Shown: positions 10,364-20,443 of the stretch, in pieces | Layout: each line of letters opens with the position of its first letter | Position numbering within the stretch: the first letter of the stretch is position 1 | Origin: Helicobacter pylori | GTDB taxonomy: Bacteria > Campylobacterota > Campylobacteria > Campylobacterales > Helicobacteraceae | NCBI RefSeq assembly: GCF_030062585.1 | Contig: NZ_CP071935.1 | Location: forward strand, 869,034-933,033 | DNA length: 64,000 nt | Direction of reading: 5' to 3' | Notes under the pieces: generated by a model | Told to the model about the DNA's origin: nothing | Databases searched by the model: none | Seen by the model: the letters and a program-made list of their open reading frames with translations, nothing else | Made by a program: the position numbers and the translations under genes

Positions 10364-11653
10364 ATGCCATACGCCTTAAGAAAAAGATTTTTCAAACGCC
10401 TTGCGCTGATTGTTTCCACTTTTTGCGCGATAAGTTTGAGCGCTAAAAGCTATCTGTTTTCCCCTTTGCCTCCAGCACACCAGCAAATCATTAAGACAGA
10501 GCCTTGCTCTTTGGAATGCTTGAAAGACTTGATGCTGCAAAATCAAATCTTTTCTTTTGTATCCCAATACGATGACAATAACCAAGATGAGAGCCTTAAA
10601 ACTTATTACAAGGACATCTTAAACAAACTCAACCCCGTATCCATCGCTTCTCAAACCCCAGCTAAAGAAAACTATGAGCCTAAGATTGAATTAGCGATTT
10701 TACTGCCTAAAAAAGTGGTGGGCCGTTATGCGATTTCGGTGATGAACACCCTTTTAGCGTATTTGAACACCAGAAACAACGATTTCAATATCCAAGTCTT
10801 TGACAGCGATGAAGAAAGCCCTGAAAAATTAGAGCAAACTTATAAAGAAATTGAAAAAGAAAAATTCCCTTTTATCATCGCTTTATTGACTAAAGAGGGC
10901 GTGGAAAATTTGCTCCAAAACACGACGATTAGCACCCCTACTTATGTGCCTACGGTGAATAAAACGCAATTAGCAAATCATACCGAGCCTTCTTTAAGCG
11001 AACGCTTGTATTTTGGGGGGATTGATTATAAAGAGCAATTAGGCATGCTCATTTCTTTTATCGGTCATAATTCACCCGTGATTGAATACGATGATGATGG
11101 CTTAATAGGCGAACGCTTGAGGCAAATCACGGAGTCTTTAAACATTGAAGTCAAACACCAAGAAAATGTTTCTTACAAGCAAGCCACGAGTTTTTCTAAA
11201 AATTTTAGAAAACATGATGCGTTTTTTAAAAATTCTACCTTGATTTTAAACACCCCTACCACTAAAAGCGGCCTTATTCTTTCTCAAATAGGGCTTTTAG
11301 AGTATAAGCCCCTTAAAATCCTTTCCACACAAATCAATTTCAACCCCTCTTTACTCTTGCTCACCCAGCCTAAAGACAGGAAAAATTTATTCATTGTCAA
11401 TGCCTTACAAAACAGCGATGAAACGCTGATAGAATACGCTTCCTTATTAGAGAGCGATTTAAGGCATGATTGGGTGAATTATTCCAGCGCAATAGGGCTA
11501 GAGGTGTTTTTAAACACGCTAGATCCGCATTTTAAAAAGTCTTTTCAAGAGAGTTTGGAAGACAATCAAGTCCGTTACCACAATCAAATCTATCAGGCTT
11601 TAGGGTATTCTTTTGAGCCGGTGAAAAATGAAAGCGAAACAAAAAAAGAATAA
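10364..11653 (+). CDS. Exported protein with a periplasmic-binding-protein-like fold
   Basis: A 429-residue protein of unknown function (HP0781-like). A basic N-terminus and hydrophobic stretch (RLALIVSTFCAISLSAKS, about 10-27) indicate a Sec signal peptide. No lipobox cysteine is positioned for lipidation, although two Cys follow near residue 46. From about residue 105 onward, two alpha/beta lobes can be made out (IELAILLPKKVVGRYAISVM; then LYFGGIDYKEQLGMLISFI), the pattern of type I periplasmic-binding or LpoA/LppC-like proteins. A role in envelope maintenance is conceivable but not shown. It sits 60 bp before hofE on the same strand. Confidence 0.7.
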   Translation: MPYALRKRFFKRLALIVSTFCAISLSAKSYLFSPLPPAHQQIIKTEPCSLECLKDLMLQNQIFSFVSQYDDNNQDESLKTYYKDILNKLNPVSIASQTPAKENYEPKIELAILLPKKVVGRYAISVMNTLLAYLNTRNNDFNIQVFDSDEESPEKLEQTYKEIEKEKFPFIIALLTKEGVENLLQNTTISTPTYVPTVNKTQLANHTEPSLSERLYFGGIDYKEQLGMLISFIGHNSPVIEYDDDGLIGERLRQITESLNIEVKHQENVSYKQATSFSKNFRKHDAFFKNSTLILNTPTTKSGLILSQIGLLEYKPLKILSTQINFNPSLLLLTQPKDRKNLFIVNALQNSDETLIEYASLLESDLRHDWVNYSSAIGLEVFLNTLDPHFKKSFQESLEDNQVRYHNQIYQALGYSFEPVKNESETKKE

Positions 11654-11700
11654 TATTGAGATAATTATTTGAATACTTTTATTTTTAATGGGTTTTTTAA

Positions 11701-11706
11701 TAAAAT
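11701..11706 (+). promoter_or_regulatory. Candidate -10 box of hofE
   Basis: TAAAAT ends 6 nt before the ATG at 11713. If used, the transcript would start at or next to the start codon (leaderless or nearly so). In such AT-rich sequence a chance match is possible. Confidence 0.3.
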
Positions 11707-11712
11707 TGGAAT

Positions 11713-13113
11713 ATGATGCGAGCGAAAATTAAACAAAGGTTATTCTTGTTAAAATTTCAAAAATTACCCTTATTGTTTGTTTCCATTCTTTACAATCAAA
11801 TCCCTTTATTGGCTTTTGATTATAAGTTTAGCGGGGTAGCAGAATCTTTTTCTAAAGTGGGGTTTAACCATTCCAAACTCAATTCCAAAGAAGGGATTTT
11901 CCCTACAGCCACTTTTGTAACCGCCACGATCAAGCTTCAAGTGGATTCCAATCTGCTCCCTAAAAACATTGAAAAACACAGCTTAAAAATAGGCGTTGGC
12001 GGGATTTTAGGAGCGCTCGCTTACGATTCTACCAAAACGCTCATCGATCAAGCTACGCATCAAGTCTATGGCTCAGAACTTTTTTTCTTCATAGGGCGTT
12101 GGTGGGGGTATTTAGGCGACGCTCCTTGGAAAGACTCCCGCATAGAATCTGACGCTCACACCCGTAATTATGTGCTGTATAATTCCTATTTGTTTTATTC
12201 TTATGGCGATAAATTCCACCTAAAGCTAGGGCGTTACCTTTCTAACATGGATTTTATGAGCGGTTATACGCAAGGCTTTGAAGTGGATTATCAAATCCAT
12301 TCTAAAGTAGCGTTAAAATGGTTCAGCTCTTTTGGGAGGGCTTTAGCTGCGGGGCAATGGATACGAGATTGGTATGCCCCTATTGTTACTGAAGATGGCA
12401 GAAAAGATGTTGATTATGGCATTCATGCGGTGCAACTCTATTTTTCTAGCAAACATGTTCAAGCCACGCCCTTTTTTTATTTTTCACCTAAAACTTACGA
12501 AGCGCCTGGGATTAAAATCCATATTGATAGCAACCCGAAATTTAGAGGTTTAGGGTTACGATCTCAAACCCTTATCAATGCGATTTTCCCTGTTTATGCT
12601 AAAGATTTATACGATGTGTATTGGCGTAACTCTAAGATTGGCGAGTGGGGTGCATCGCTTTTGATCCACCAACGCTTTGACTACAACGAGTTTAACTTTG
12701 GCTTTGGTTATTATCAAAATTTTGGCAACGCTAATGCAAGGATTGGCTGGTATGGTAACCCGATCCCTTTTGACATAAGAAGTAACAGCATTTATGGTTT
12801 GGTTTTTAGTAACGCTGTTACCGCAGACTCTGTTAGCGGATATGTCTTTGGTGGGGGGGTGTATAGAGGGTTTTTATGGGGGATCTTAGGCAGATACACT
12901 TACGCCACTAGAGCGAGCGAAAGATCCATTAACTTGCACTTGGGCTATAAATGGGGTTCTTTTGCTAGCGTTGATGTGAATTTACAATACTATGCGGTGA
13001 GCATGCACACTGGCTATAAGGTTAATGATCTCACTAGCCCTTTTAATAAAGCCTTTAAGGCGAACACACAAGACAGGAGCAACCTCATAGTGAGTTTGAA
13101 GTTCTTTTTTTAA
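11713..13113 (+). CDS. hofE: Hof-family outer membrane protein (HofE-like)
   Basis: A 466-residue outer membrane beta-barrel of the Helicobacter Hof porin family, matching HP0782. The signal sequence lies in the first 38 residues (LPLLFVSILYNQIPLLAF). The mature protein starts with the family hallmark SFSKVGFNHSKLNSKEGIFPT, shared almost word for word with HofF in this window. The barrel alternates aromatic strands and turns (YLSNMDFMSGYTQGFEVDYQ) and ends in a C-terminal phenylalanine (LIVSLKFFF), the BAM recognition signal. ATG ATG at 11713/11716 are alternative starts. Only 6 bp separate its stop from the stop of the convergent gene downstream. Confidence 0.9.
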   Translation: MMRAKIKQRLFLLKFQKLPLLFVSILYNQIPLLAFDYKFSGVAESFSKVGFNHSKLNSKEGIFPTATFVTATIKLQVDSNLLPKNIEKHSLKIGVGGILGALAYDSTKTLIDQATHQVYGSELFFFIGRWWGYLGDAPWKDSRIESDAHTRNYVLYNSYLFYSYGDKFHLKLGRYLSNMDFMSGYTQGFEVDYQIHSKVALKWFSSFGRALAAGQWIRDWYAPIVTEDGRKDVDYGIHAVQLYFSSKHVQATPFFYFSPKTYEAPGIKIHIDSNPKFRGLGLRSQTLINAIFPVYAKDLYDVYWRNSKIGEWGASLLIHQRFDYNEFNFGFGYYQNFGNANARIGWYGNPIPFDIRSNSIYGLVFSNAVTADSVSGYVFGGGVYRGFLWGILGRYTYATRASERSINLHLGYKWGSFASVDVNLQYYAVSMHTGYKVNDLTSPFNKAFKANTQDRSNLIVSLKFFF

Positions 13114-13119
13114 ACCCTA

Positions 13120-13647
13120 TCAATTAGGTTTGGTAGAATTGAGCCATTGTTTTTGGAAATTAATGGCTTTTCTCAATTCGGCTTCTAGTTGGGCTAAAAC
13201 ATCTTTTAAGGGCTTAACATCAACCAAATTATCTTGCTTGAAAGAATCCAGCTGTTTGTCAATTTGCAAAGCGGCATCTAGCGCGTCTTGGGGGAATACC
13301 GGCTCGCCTAAAGCCTTCTTAACCGCTTCGCCGATTTCAATCGTTTCAGAGCCTTGATGATCTTTTAAGTTAGGATTATTTTCTTTGTCCTTAGGCTTAG
13401 GCTCTAAAATCAAGCGCAAATGTTTGATTTTTTCATGCAAATCGCTAAGATCTTTTAAGTGATCGGTGTTTCGCCCCCTATCCACCGCTTTTTCTAAAAG
13501 CTTATCGCTCAGGCTCACTAACTGATCGCTTAATTTCACGCTGTTAGCTTGAGCTTCTGTCACTTCATCAATATCAATCGCTGCTAAAGCGCTCACAAAA
13601 TAAAAGGGCAACGCCCACCTTCTAAAACGAGAGAAAAACTTCTGCAT
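13120..13647 (-). CDS. Small exported helical protein of unknown function
   Basis: A 175-residue protein (HP0784-like) with a signal peptide (about residues 8-22, RRWALPFYFVSALAAI) followed by an almost entirely helical, charged mature part. It contains heptad stretches (VKLSDQLVSLSDKLLEKAV; then LDAALQIDKQLDSFKQDN) around a Pro/Lys-rich hinge (EPKPKDKENNPNLKDHQG). No cysteine follows the signal, so it is soluble periplasmic rather than a lipoprotein. A strong AAGGAAGG ribosome site precedes ATG 13647. It lies just downstream of ssrA on the same strand and converges on hofE. Confidence 0.7.
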   Translation of the reverse strand: MQKFFSRFRRWALPFYFVSALAAIDIDEVTEAQANSVKLSDQLVSLSDKLLEKAVDRGRNTDHLKDLSDLHEKIKHLRLILEPKPKDKENNPNLKDHQGSETIEIGEAVKKALGEPVFPQDALDAALQIDKQLDSFKQDNLVDVKPLKDVLAQLEAELRKAINFQKQWLNSTKPN

Positions 13648-13689
13648 TTACCTTCCTTAAATACGCTATAAAAATGATACTTTTTAATA

Positions 13690-14075
13690 TGGTGGAGCTG
13701 TGGGGAATCGAACCCCAGTCCAAAAATCTTGTCCTAAACACAAACTTCTACAATGCTTAGAAAATTGGTTAGTTTTTTAGCCTTAAAACTAGCTCTGGTC
13801 CAACTTTCTAAAACCTTGAGGTAGTTTCAAGAGTTCTTGTTTCTTAGTTTAAAAGGCGAACCACCTTTTAAAAGCGTCTAGCTTAAGGTTATGGAGTGAT
13901 TAAAACGCTAGAAATTCTAATCAGTCCAGCTCCAAAAGGAGATTAACTCACGCAGCTTTAGCGTAAGCTGGAGCGTAATCTGCGTTGTTTACAGTTATTT
14001 TTGTTGCTGTTTTACAAGCAGCACTTGGCATGCTATCTGCGCGACAAGAAATCTGTCGAAATCCAAGTCAGCCCC
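13690..14075 (-). ncRNA. ssrA: Transfer-messenger RNA (tmRNA)
   Basis: One-piece tmRNA of 386 nt that rescues stalled ribosomes with SmpB. The 5' end GGGGCTGACTTGGATTTCGA (from 14075) and the 3' end with a T-arm GGTTCGATTCC and an acceptor strand CAGCTCCACCA (13690) form the tRNA-Ala-like domain, with CCA encoded. The tag reading frame is at 13948-13992: GTA is the resume codon and it reads VNNADYAPAYAKAA then TGA. Pseudoknot-like segments fill the remainder. It lies between lolA and a small exported protein, all on the minus strand. Confidence 0.97.
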
Positions 14076-14096
14076 ATGATTTTCAAAAGCTTGTCT

Positions 14097-14102
14097 ATTT
14101 TA
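14097..14102 (-). promoter_or_regulatory. Candidate -10 box of ssrA
   Basis: TAAAAT on the minus strand, 22 nt before the mature 5' end of tmRNA. The position fits a precursor with a short 5' leader removed by RNase P. Confidence 0.5.
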
Positions 14103-14141
14103 GCTAACTTTTGCTAACAAAACGCAATGAATCATTAAAAA

Positions 14142-14696
14142 TCACTGGCGCACTATATCAATATTTTCATCTTTAGGTTTAAAAACAAAGATTTCATCAG
14201 CAATGGTGGGGTTGATTTCTGCTTGAGAAAAAGTGATCGTTACGAGATTGTTCATTTCATCTTTAAATTCCAGCGAAAAAGGCTTGCCGTCTTTGAAAAC
14301 CAAACGATAAGTGGTCTTGTTGATAGTCGTTTGAAAAGATCCGTCATCTTGCTTTTTCAAGCGCTTGAGAATGGTGAAAAAATCCGTCTTGTCTTTTAAG
14401 GGCGTGATAGTCGCTTGGAATAAATTAGGCTCATAAACCACCACTTCCTTATCGTTCATGTAAATTTCTTTTTTTAAAGGCTTTTCATAAACCCATAAAG
14501 CCCAATTAGGGGCTTTAGCCTTTAAAATCCCGTAATAAACTAAGGGCTTTTCGTTTTTTAACACTTGCTTGAAATGCGCGCTAAAACTTTGCAAATGCTG
14601 CAAAACGTCTTCTTCTTTAGAAAGGGTTGGAGGATTTTTAGCGTAAGCAACGCCTATAAAAATCAAAACCATTAAAATCTTTAAAAAAGCTTTCAT
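14142..14696 (-). CDS. lolA: Outer-membrane lipoprotein carrier LolA
   Basis: Periplasmic chaperone of 184 residues that ferries lipoproteins from the inner-membrane Lol complex to the outer membrane. The signal peptide is residues 1-19 (ILMVLIFIGVAYA). The mature part shows the LolA half-barrel pattern: SFSAHFKQVLKNEKPLVYYG, the APNWALWVYEKPLKKEIYMN strands, then VVVYEPNLFQATITPL. At 184 residues it is family-sized. SecA and a LolC/E-like permease are encoded just across the divergent intergenic region, which suits a lipoprotein-export neighbourhood. A TAAAAT -10 candidate lies about 50 bp upstream. Confidence 0.88.
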   Translation of the reverse strand: MKAFLKILMVLIFIGVAYAKNPPTLSKEEDVLQHLQSFSAHFKQVLKNEKPLVYYGILKAKAPNWALWVYEKPLKKEIYMNDKEVVVYEPNLFQATITPLKDKTDFFTILKRLKKQDDGSFQTTINKTTYRLVFKDGKPFSLEFKDEMNNLVTITFSQAEINPTIADEIFVFKPKDENIDIVRQ

Positions 14697-14769
14697 TATT
14701 CAAACCTTAAAATAATCTCTCATCTTTAATAAAACCCTTTATTTTACAAGACTTTTATTTTATCCATGC

Positions 14770-14775
14770 TAAAAT
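14770..14775 (+). promoter_or_regulatory. Candidate extended -10 promoter of secA
   Basis: TGCTAAAAT (TG at 14767-14768 one base before TAAAAT) is a textbook extended -10. It predicts a leader of about 60 nt before ATG 14843. Confidence 0.5.
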
Positions 14776-14842
14776 GGGATTAAAAACTAACGCTTTAATA
14801 AAATAAATGGGATTGAAGCACTCTTAAAAGGTTACTACTACC

Positions 14843-17440
14843 ATGATAAAAGCAATCATTGGAAAAATCATTGGCACCAGAAACGATCGCTGGATCAAAC
14901 AATACAAAAAACAAGTCCTAACTATCAACGCCTTAGAGCCTACTTATGAAAAAATGAGCGATGTTGAGCTGCAAAACGCTTTTGAAGAGTTAAAAAAACG
15001 AGTGCGATCCGTAGAAAAAGATTCGCAAGAAAAAACCCTTTTAGAAGTCTTACCAGAAAGTTTTGCTATCACTAGAGAAGCGAGCAAAAGGATCTTAAAG
15101 ATGCGCCATTTTGACGTGCAACTCATTGGGGGCATGGTCTTAAACGATGGCAAAATCGCTGAAATGAAAACCGGAGAGGGTAAAACTTTAGTCGCTACTT
15201 TAGCGGTGGCTTTGAACGCTATGAAAGGTGAAAGCGTGTATGTGGTAACCGTTAATGATTACCTAGCCCATAGGGATTCTAAAGAAATGGAGCCGTTGTA
15301 TCAATTCTTAGGTTATAGCGTAGGCACGATCACTGCGAGCGTGCGAGATGATGATGAGCGTTTAGAAATTTATTCTAAAGACATTGTTTATGGCACTAAT
15401 AATGAATTTGGCTTTGATTATCTAAGGGATAACATGAAATATTCTTTAGAGCATAAAGTGCAAAAATCGCATGCGTTCGCTATTGTTGATGAGGTGGATT
15501 CCATTTTAATTGATGAAGCGAGAACCCCTTTAATCATTTCAGGGCCTGTGGATAGGTGCATGGAAAATTACAACAAGGCTGATGAAGTCGCTAAAAGCAT
15601 GCAAGTGGAAGTAGATTTCACCATAGATGAAAAAAACCGCGCGATTTTAATCACTGAAGAGGGGATTAAAAAAGCCGAAAACCTCTTTGGCGTGGATAAT
15701 TTATACAAGATTGAAAACGCCGCCTTATCGCACCATTTAGACCAGGCTTTGAAAGCGAATTACCTCTTTTTTATTGATAAAGATTATATTGTAGCCAATA
15801 ATGAAGTGGTGATTGTAGATGAATTTACCGGCCGTTTGTCTGAGGGGAGGCGCTTTAGTGAGGGCCTGCATCAGGCTTTAGAGGCTAAAGAGGGCGTGAG
15901 CATTAAAGAAGAGAGCCAAACCTTAGCCGATATTACTTTCCAAAATTATTTCAGGATGTTTTCTAAACTTTCAGGCATGACAGGCACGGCTCAAACCGAA
16001 GCCACAGAATTTTTAGAAATCTACAATTTGGAAGTGGTGTCTATCCCTACTAATTTAGCGATCAAGCGAAAAGACTTGAACGATCTCATCTATAAGAGTG
16101 AAAAAGAAAAATTTGACGCTGTGATCCTTAAAATTAAAGAATTACACGATAAAGGTCAGCCCGTTTTAGTCGGCACGGCCAGCATTGAAAAGAGTGAAAC
16201 CTTGCACGCTTTACTCAAAAAAGAACGCATCCCTCACACCGTTTTAAACGCCAAGCAACACACCAAAGAAGCTGAAATCATCAAAGACGCCGGGCTTAAA
16301 GGAGCGGTTACGATTGCGACTAACATGGCAGGCAGGGGCGTTGATATTAAACTCACCGATGAGATTAAAGAACTTGGGGGGCTGTATATCATTGGCACTG
16401 AAAGGCATGAGAGCCGCAGGATTGACAACCAATTAAGGGGGCGAAGCGGGCGCCAAGGCGATCCGGGAACAAGCCAATTTTATTTGAGTTTAGAAGACAA
16501 TCTGTTACGCATTTTTGGGAGCGATAGGATTAAGGGGGTGATGGAAAAATTAGGGCTTAAAGACGGCGAACACATTGAATCCAAGCTTGTAACAAGAGCG
16601 GTGGAAAACGCGCAAAAAAAAGTGGAGAACTTGCATTTTGAAAGCCGTAAGCATTTGTTAGAATACGATGATGTGGCTAATGAGCAACGAAAAAGCGTGT
16701 ATAAATTTAGAGATGAATTATTAGATGTTAATTACGATATTGGTGCTAAAATCGCTGAAAACAGAGAATACGCGCTCAATCAAATCTTTTCTAAACTCAA
16801 AGCCTTTGACCATCAAAACCTGTCTGAAGAGGAACTTTTAGGGCTTAAAAACATCTTAAAAGAAGATTTTAACGCTCATGTTGCATTAGAAGATTTAGAA
16901 AAAGCCGCTCCTATTGAAAAGTTTGTGGCTGAAAAATTAAAAAGCGATTATGAAAACAAAATGAAAGTTTTGGATAGCGAACAAAGAAGCCGGATCGAAC
17001 GCATCGTGTATTTGCAGATTTTAGACAACGCATGGCGAGAGCACCTTTATACGATGGATAATCTCAAAACCGGTATTAATTTGAGAGGCTATAACCAAAA
17101 AGACCCCCTTGTAGAATACAAAAAAGAGAGTTACAACCTTTTCTTAGAACTCATTGAAGACATCAAAATGGAAGCGATCAAAACCTTTTCTAAGATCCAG
17201 TTTGAAAACGAGCAAGATTCTAGCGATGCCGAGCGTTATTTGGATAACTTTAGCGAAGAAAGAGAGCATGAGAGCGTAACTTACCGCCATGAAGAAACTT
17301 TAGATGAAGATTTGAATGTGGCCATGAAAGCTTTTTCTAAAACCCCTAAAAGAAACGAGCCTTGCCCTTGTCAAAGCGGCAAGAAATATAAAGATTGTTG
17401 CGCTAAAAGCGGGCCTAAAAAGGGCTTATTTGCCAAATAG
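14843..17440 (+). CDS. secA: Preprotein translocase ATPase SecA
   Basis: Motor ATPase of the Sec pathway, 865 residues, acting at SecYEG on the inner face of the membrane. The Walker A motif is [14 protein letters not shown] (about 103-116), the DEAD-like box is [15 protein letters not shown] (about 217-231), and the helicase motif VI region is [13 protein letters not shown]. The C-terminus keeps the zinc-binding tail [15 protein letters not shown], used for SecB or phospholipid contact. Downstream, the LolC/E-like permease starts inside the last codons (11 nt overlap), coupling their translation. Confidence 0.98.
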   Translation: MIKAIIGKIIGTRNDRWIKQYKKQVLTINALEPTYEKMSDVELQNAFEELKKRVRSVEKDSQEKTLLEVLPESFAITREASKRILKMRHFDVQLIGGMVLNDGKIAEMKTGEGKTLVATLAVALNAMKGESVYVVTVNDYLAHRDSKEMEPLYQFLGYSVGTITASVRDDDERLEIYSKDIVYGTNNEFGFDYLRDNMKYSLEHKVQKSHAFAIVDEVDSILIDEARTPLIISGPVDRCMENYNKADEVAKSMQVEVDFTIDEKNRAILITEEGIKKAENLFGVDNLYKIENAALSHHLDQALKANYLFFIDKDYIVANNEVVIVDEFTGRLSEGRRFSEGLHQALEAKEGVSIKEESQTLADITFQNYFRMFSKLSGMTGTAQTEATEFLEIYNLEVVSIPTNLAIKRKDLNDLIYKSEKEKFDAVILKIKELHDKGQPVLVGTASIEKSETLHALLKKERIPHTVLNAKQHTKEAEIIKDAGLKGAVTIATNMAGRGVDIKLTDEIKELGGLYIIGTERHESRRIDNQLRGRSGRQGDPGTSQFYLSLEDNLLRIFGSDRIKGVMEKLGLKDGEHIESKLVTRAVENAQKKVENLHFESRKHLLEYDDVANEQRKSVYKFRDELLDVNYDIGAKIAENREYALNQIFSKLKAFDHQNLSEEELLGLKNILKEDFNAHVALEDLEKAAPIEKFVAEKLKSDYENKMKVLDSEQRSRIERIVYLQILDNAWREHLYTMDNLKTGINLRGYNQKDPLVEYKKESYNLFLELIEDIKMEAIKTFSKIQFENEQDSSDAERYLDNFSEEREHESVTYRHEETLDEDLNVAMKAFSKTPKRNEPCPCQSGKKYKDCCAKSGPKKGLFAK

Positions 17441-18662
17441 ATCCTTAATCTTTTTCCTTATCAAGCGTTATTTGCGTTTTGATAAAAGCCAGCCATTTAT
17501 TAGCATCACCGCTTTGTTGGCTTTTTTTGGCGTGGCGGTTGGCGTGATGGTTTTAATTGTGGCTATGGCGATCATGAACGGTATGAGTAAGGAATTTGAA
17601 AAAAAGCTTTTTGTGATGAACTACCCCTTAACGCTCTATACCACAAGCCCTTATGGGATCAGCGAAGAAGTGGTTCAAGCTTTAGAAAAAAAGTTCCCTA
17701 ATTTGCTTTTTAGCCCCTATTTGCAAACCCAAAGCCTGATTAAAAGCGCGCATTCTATGAATGGTGGCGTGGTGTTTGGGGTTGATTTTTCTAAAGAAAG
17801 GCGCATCAATGAAGTTTTAAACGACGCTTTAAAAAACACCAATACAAACGATCTCTTTAAAAACCCTTTTAATTTGATCGTGGGGAAAAGCTTGAGATAC
17901 AGCTTGAATTTAGATCTCAATCAAAAAGCCGATTTGTTTTTCACCGAGTTAGAGCCAACCGGTCTCACGCTCTCCCCTATCATGAAACGCTTTATTATCA
18001 AAGGCGATTTTGATTCAGGGCTAAAATCTTATGACATGAGCTACATGTATGCTAGTCTTCAAGCTATAAGCGCGATCAGGAGGTTGCCCTTAGGGCTTTA
18101 TGATGGGGTGCATGTCTATTCTAAAACGCCCATGAAGGATATTGAAAATTTACGCAACGCTTTAAAAACCATCAACCACCATGGCATAGGCATTGAAGGG
18201 TGGTGGCAGCAAAACGGGAATTTTTTCTCGGCGATGGAATTAGAAAAAAGAGCGTTATTCATTGTGCTCATGCTCATTATTTTAATGGCGTCTTTGAATA
18301 TCATCAGCTCGCTTTTAATGGTGGTGATGAACAGGCGTAAAGAAATCGCCCTACTCTTTAGCATGGGGAGCAGCCAAAAAGAAATCCAAAAAACCTTTTT
18401 TTATTTGGGTAATATCATTGGTTTAGGCGGTGTGATTCTTGGGGTGGTTTTAGCGTTTTTAAGCATGTATCTTTTAAGCGTGTTCCCTATCATCTCGCTC
18501 CCAGCAGATGTTTATGGCATTAACACCTTGCCTTTGGATTTGTCTTTAATGGATTTTACGCTCACTCTAATAGGCTCTGTGATTATCGTAGGGCTTTCTT
18601 CTTATTACCCGTCTAAAAAAGCTTCTACTATTGACGCTTTAAGCGTGTTAAGGAATGAATAA
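17430..18662 (+). CDS. LolC/LolE-like lipoprotein-releasing ABC permease
   Basis: A 410-residue inner-membrane permease of the FtsX/MacB type. One transmembrane helix lies at the N-terminus ([19 protein letters not shown], about 25-43), then a periplasmic domain of about 210 residues, then three C-terminal helices ([55 protein letters not shown]). This is the LolC/E topology. With LolA encoded nearby and only one such gene here, it is probably the single LolF-type permease that pairs with a LolD ATPase encoded elsewhere. The start is TTG at 17430, overlapping the end of secA by 11 nt. Confidence 0.85.
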   Translation: MPNRSLIFFLIKRYLRFDKSQPFISITALLAFFGVAVGVMVLIVAMAIMNGMSKEFEKKLFVMNYPLTLYTTSPYGISEEVVQALEKKFPNLLFSPYLQTQSLIKSAHSMNGGVVFGVDFSKERRINEVLNDALKNTNTNDLFKNPFNLIVGKSLRYSLNLDLNQKADLFFTELEPTGLTLSPIMKRFIIKGDFDSGLKSYDMSYMYASLQAISAIRRLPLGLYDGVHVYSKTPMKDIENLRNALKTINHHGIGIEGWWQQNGNFFSAMELEKRALFIVLMLIILMASLNIISSLLMVVMNRRKEIALLFSMGSSQKEIQKTFFYLGNIIGLGGVILGVVLAFLSMYLLSVFPIISLPADVYGINTLPLDLSLMDFTLTLIGSVIIVGLSSYYPSKKASTIDALSVLRNE

Positions 18663-18782
18663 ATTAAAAAAATAAATAATATTGAGATGAAATAAGGCTT
18701 TGAGTGTCTGTATTTGACTGACAAAGAAAAATTTTATTCTCAAAATTAAAAAAAACCATAATATTATGCTAGTATTAACGCA

Positions 18783-18813
18783 CGACTTAGTTAAGAATTA
18801 ACTTTGTAAGTCG
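18783..18813 (+). promoter_or_regulatory. Stem-loop in the hofF leader
   Basis: CGACTTA (18783-18789) pairs perfectly with TAAGTCG (18807-18813), enclosing a second stem GTTAA / TTAAC (18790-18794 with 18798-18802). It ends 25 nt before the small leader ORF. There is no U-run after it, so it is more likely a regulatory or stability element than a terminator. Confidence 0.5.
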
Positions 18814-18838
18814 GACTTCGTAGCAAAAAGGACGAAAG

Positions 18839-18889
18839 ATGAACAGACTGATTAGATGTTTAAGATCTGTAAGAAAAAATTTTCTTTGA
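18839..18889 (+). CDS. Possible 16-residue cationic leader peptide upstream of hofF
   Basis: ATG 18839 is preceded by AAAAAGGACGAAAG, a strong Shine-Dalgarno at ideal spacing, and encodes MNRLIRCLRSVRKNFL followed by TGA. The peptide has six basic residues. It lies in the 281-bp gap before hofF, which has no other gene. The nearest -10-like box to hofF (TATACT, 18925-18930) is too close to give a transcript containing the hofF ribosome site. hofF mRNA therefore probably starts upstream and carries this ORF. It could be a leader peptide or a small toxin-like peptide. Expression is not shown by sequence alone. Confidence 0.4.
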   Translation: MNRLIRCLRSVRKNFL

Positions 18890-18943
18890 ACGGTGTTGGC
18901 TTACTCTATTTAGAATTTTTGGTTTATACTAAAGGTTAGACAT

Positions 18944-20443
18944 ATGAACTATAAAGTTGCATCTGCTAAAAATATCGCAACGCTTCTTTTTTTATTCTCT
19001 TATCAAAGTGAAGCTCTTGATTTGGGTAAAATCGCTAAAATTAAAGCGGGTGCTGAAAGTTTCTCTAAAGTCGGTTTCAATAACAAACCTATCAACACTA
19101 ATAAAGGGCTTTACCCTACCGAAACCTTTATGACGGTTATGGCTTACATGCAAGTGGATTTTACGGAACTCTTGCCCAAAAGCGCTACGGCTAACGGGCA
19201 CCATTTAGACGGGAGTCTTGGGGGTTGGGGGGGTGCTGTTATTTTTGATAGCACTAAGGATTTCATTAACGAAGTTACAGGAAAACCCTATGGGGCTATG
19301 ACATGGAACTATGTAGGTTATTGGGGCGGTCTTGTGGGGCAAAAACCATGGGCTAGTTGTGGGTTAGCCACAGGGAATTTGACCCAAAGCCAATACGATA
19401 AGATGACTCAAGCCGAAATGACACAATTGTCTAACCAGGAAGCTTTAGAGGCTTCCACTTGTGCAAAAAGTTACGCCGATCACACCAGAAACTATGTGAT
19501 TTATAACGCTTACTTGCGCTACAACTACAAGGATATTTTTGAAATTAGGGGCGGAAGGTACGAATCCCCAGCGGACTATATGAGCGGTTACAACCAAGGC
19601 TTGGATATGACCTTAAACTTAGGGAATTTCAAATTCTGGTGGTTTAGCTCTTTTGGCCGTGGTTTTGCCTATAACGAGTGGCTTTATAATTTCTATTCGC
19701 CTAAAACCTACACTCTTAAAAACGGGCAAACCATAAACCCTGGGGTGCATGCCTTTTATATCATTTGGAATTACAAGGGTTTTAGCATTCAGCCTTTTGT
19801 CTATTTTTCACCCTTTAACGAATACGACCCTAACTTTACGATCACTTATGACAGTAACCCCACTTTTACTGGATTAGGGTTTCGCTCTCAAACCGATGTT
19901 ACCGTGCTTAATCCCTTTTATGCTAAAAGATTTTGGGGCACCTATCAATTTGGCATGCCAGCCGGTAAAAACGCGCACAGCTTGATGATCAAACAAAAGT
20001 TTGAATGGAATGAATACAATTTTGGTTTTGGGATTTATAAATCCTTTGGGAACGCTAACTGGATGATAGGCTACCATGGTAACCGCTTAGGCTTTGACTT
20101 TTGGACGAACACCGTTTATGCAAACACCCTTAACTCTTTGTCTTACATGATGGATGCGAACGCTTTTACCGTGTTTGCCTTTGGCGGTGGGGTGCATAGG
20201 AAATTCCTTTGGGGTTTGTTAGGGCGTTTGACTTATGGGCCTAGGGCGAACGAACAAGTCCTATCGCTCAACTTGGGCTATAAATTCACTAAAAATTTCT
20301 CAGCCGACATTAAATTTGAATATTATAATGTGTTGATGCATCAAGGCTATAAAATGGGGTGGAACGGGCCAAAATTAGACAGCCAACCCGCCACCGATCA
20401 AGACAGGAGTCATATTTTCACCGAAATCGTGTGGAAGCTCTAA
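18944..20443 (+). CDS. hofF: Hof-family outer membrane protein (HofF-like)
   Basis: A 499-residue outer membrane porin-like barrel, paralogue of hofE in this window and matching HP0788. The signal peptide covers about residues 1-24 (NIATLLFLFSYQSEA). The hallmark ESFSKVGFNNKPINTNKGLY follows, with many shared blocks (YADHTRNYVIYNAYLRYNY; SGYNQGLDMTLNLGNFKFW). It ends in an aromatic-rich strand (HIFTEIVWKL); the last residue is Leu rather than Phe, but hydrophobic as required. AAAGG lies 8 nt before ATG 18944. A G7 tract at about 19227-19233 is in frame and in coding sequence. Confidence 0.9.
   Translation: MNYKVASAKNIATLLFLFSYQSEALDLGKIAKIKAGAESFSKVGFNNKPINTNKGLYPTETFMTVMAYMQVDFTELLPKSATANGHHLDGSLGGWGGAVIFDSTKDFINEVTGKPYGAMTWNYVGYWGGLVGQKPWASCGLATGNLTQSQYDKMTQAEMTQLSNQEALEASTCAKSYADHTRNYVIYNAYLRYNYKDIFEIRGGRYESPADYMSGYNQGLDMTLNLGNFKFWWFSSFGRGFAYNEWLYNFYSPKTYTLKNGQTINPGVHAFYIIWNYKGFSIQPFVYFSPFNEYDPNFTITYDSNPTFTGLGFRSQTDVTVLNPFYAKRFWGTYQFGMPAGKNAHSLMIKQKFEWNEYNFGFGIYKSFGNANWMIGYHGNRLGFDFWTNTVYANTLNSLSYMMDANAFTVFAFGGGVHRKFLWGLLGRLTYGPRANEQVLSLNLGYKFTKNFSADIKFEYYNVLMHQGYKMGWNGPKLDSQPATDQDRSHIFTEIVWKL

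Noticed and set aside
13108-13133. Bidirectional terminator between hofE and the convergent gene
   Set aside because: AAACCCTA / TAGGTTT can pair with a bulge, but neither side has a U-run after the hairpin.
11650-18690. Shared TAATATTGAGAT sequence upstream of hofE and hofF as a common operator
   Set aside because: The same words occur in unrelated places, including inside hsdR and before ribBA; distances to the two starts differ by about 200 bp.
12851-19233. G7 tracts in hofE and hofF as phase-variation sites
   Set aside because: Seven bases is short for switching in this species. Both tracts encode conserved Gly codons in frame, and similar G7 tracts occur in acnB, which would not be switched.
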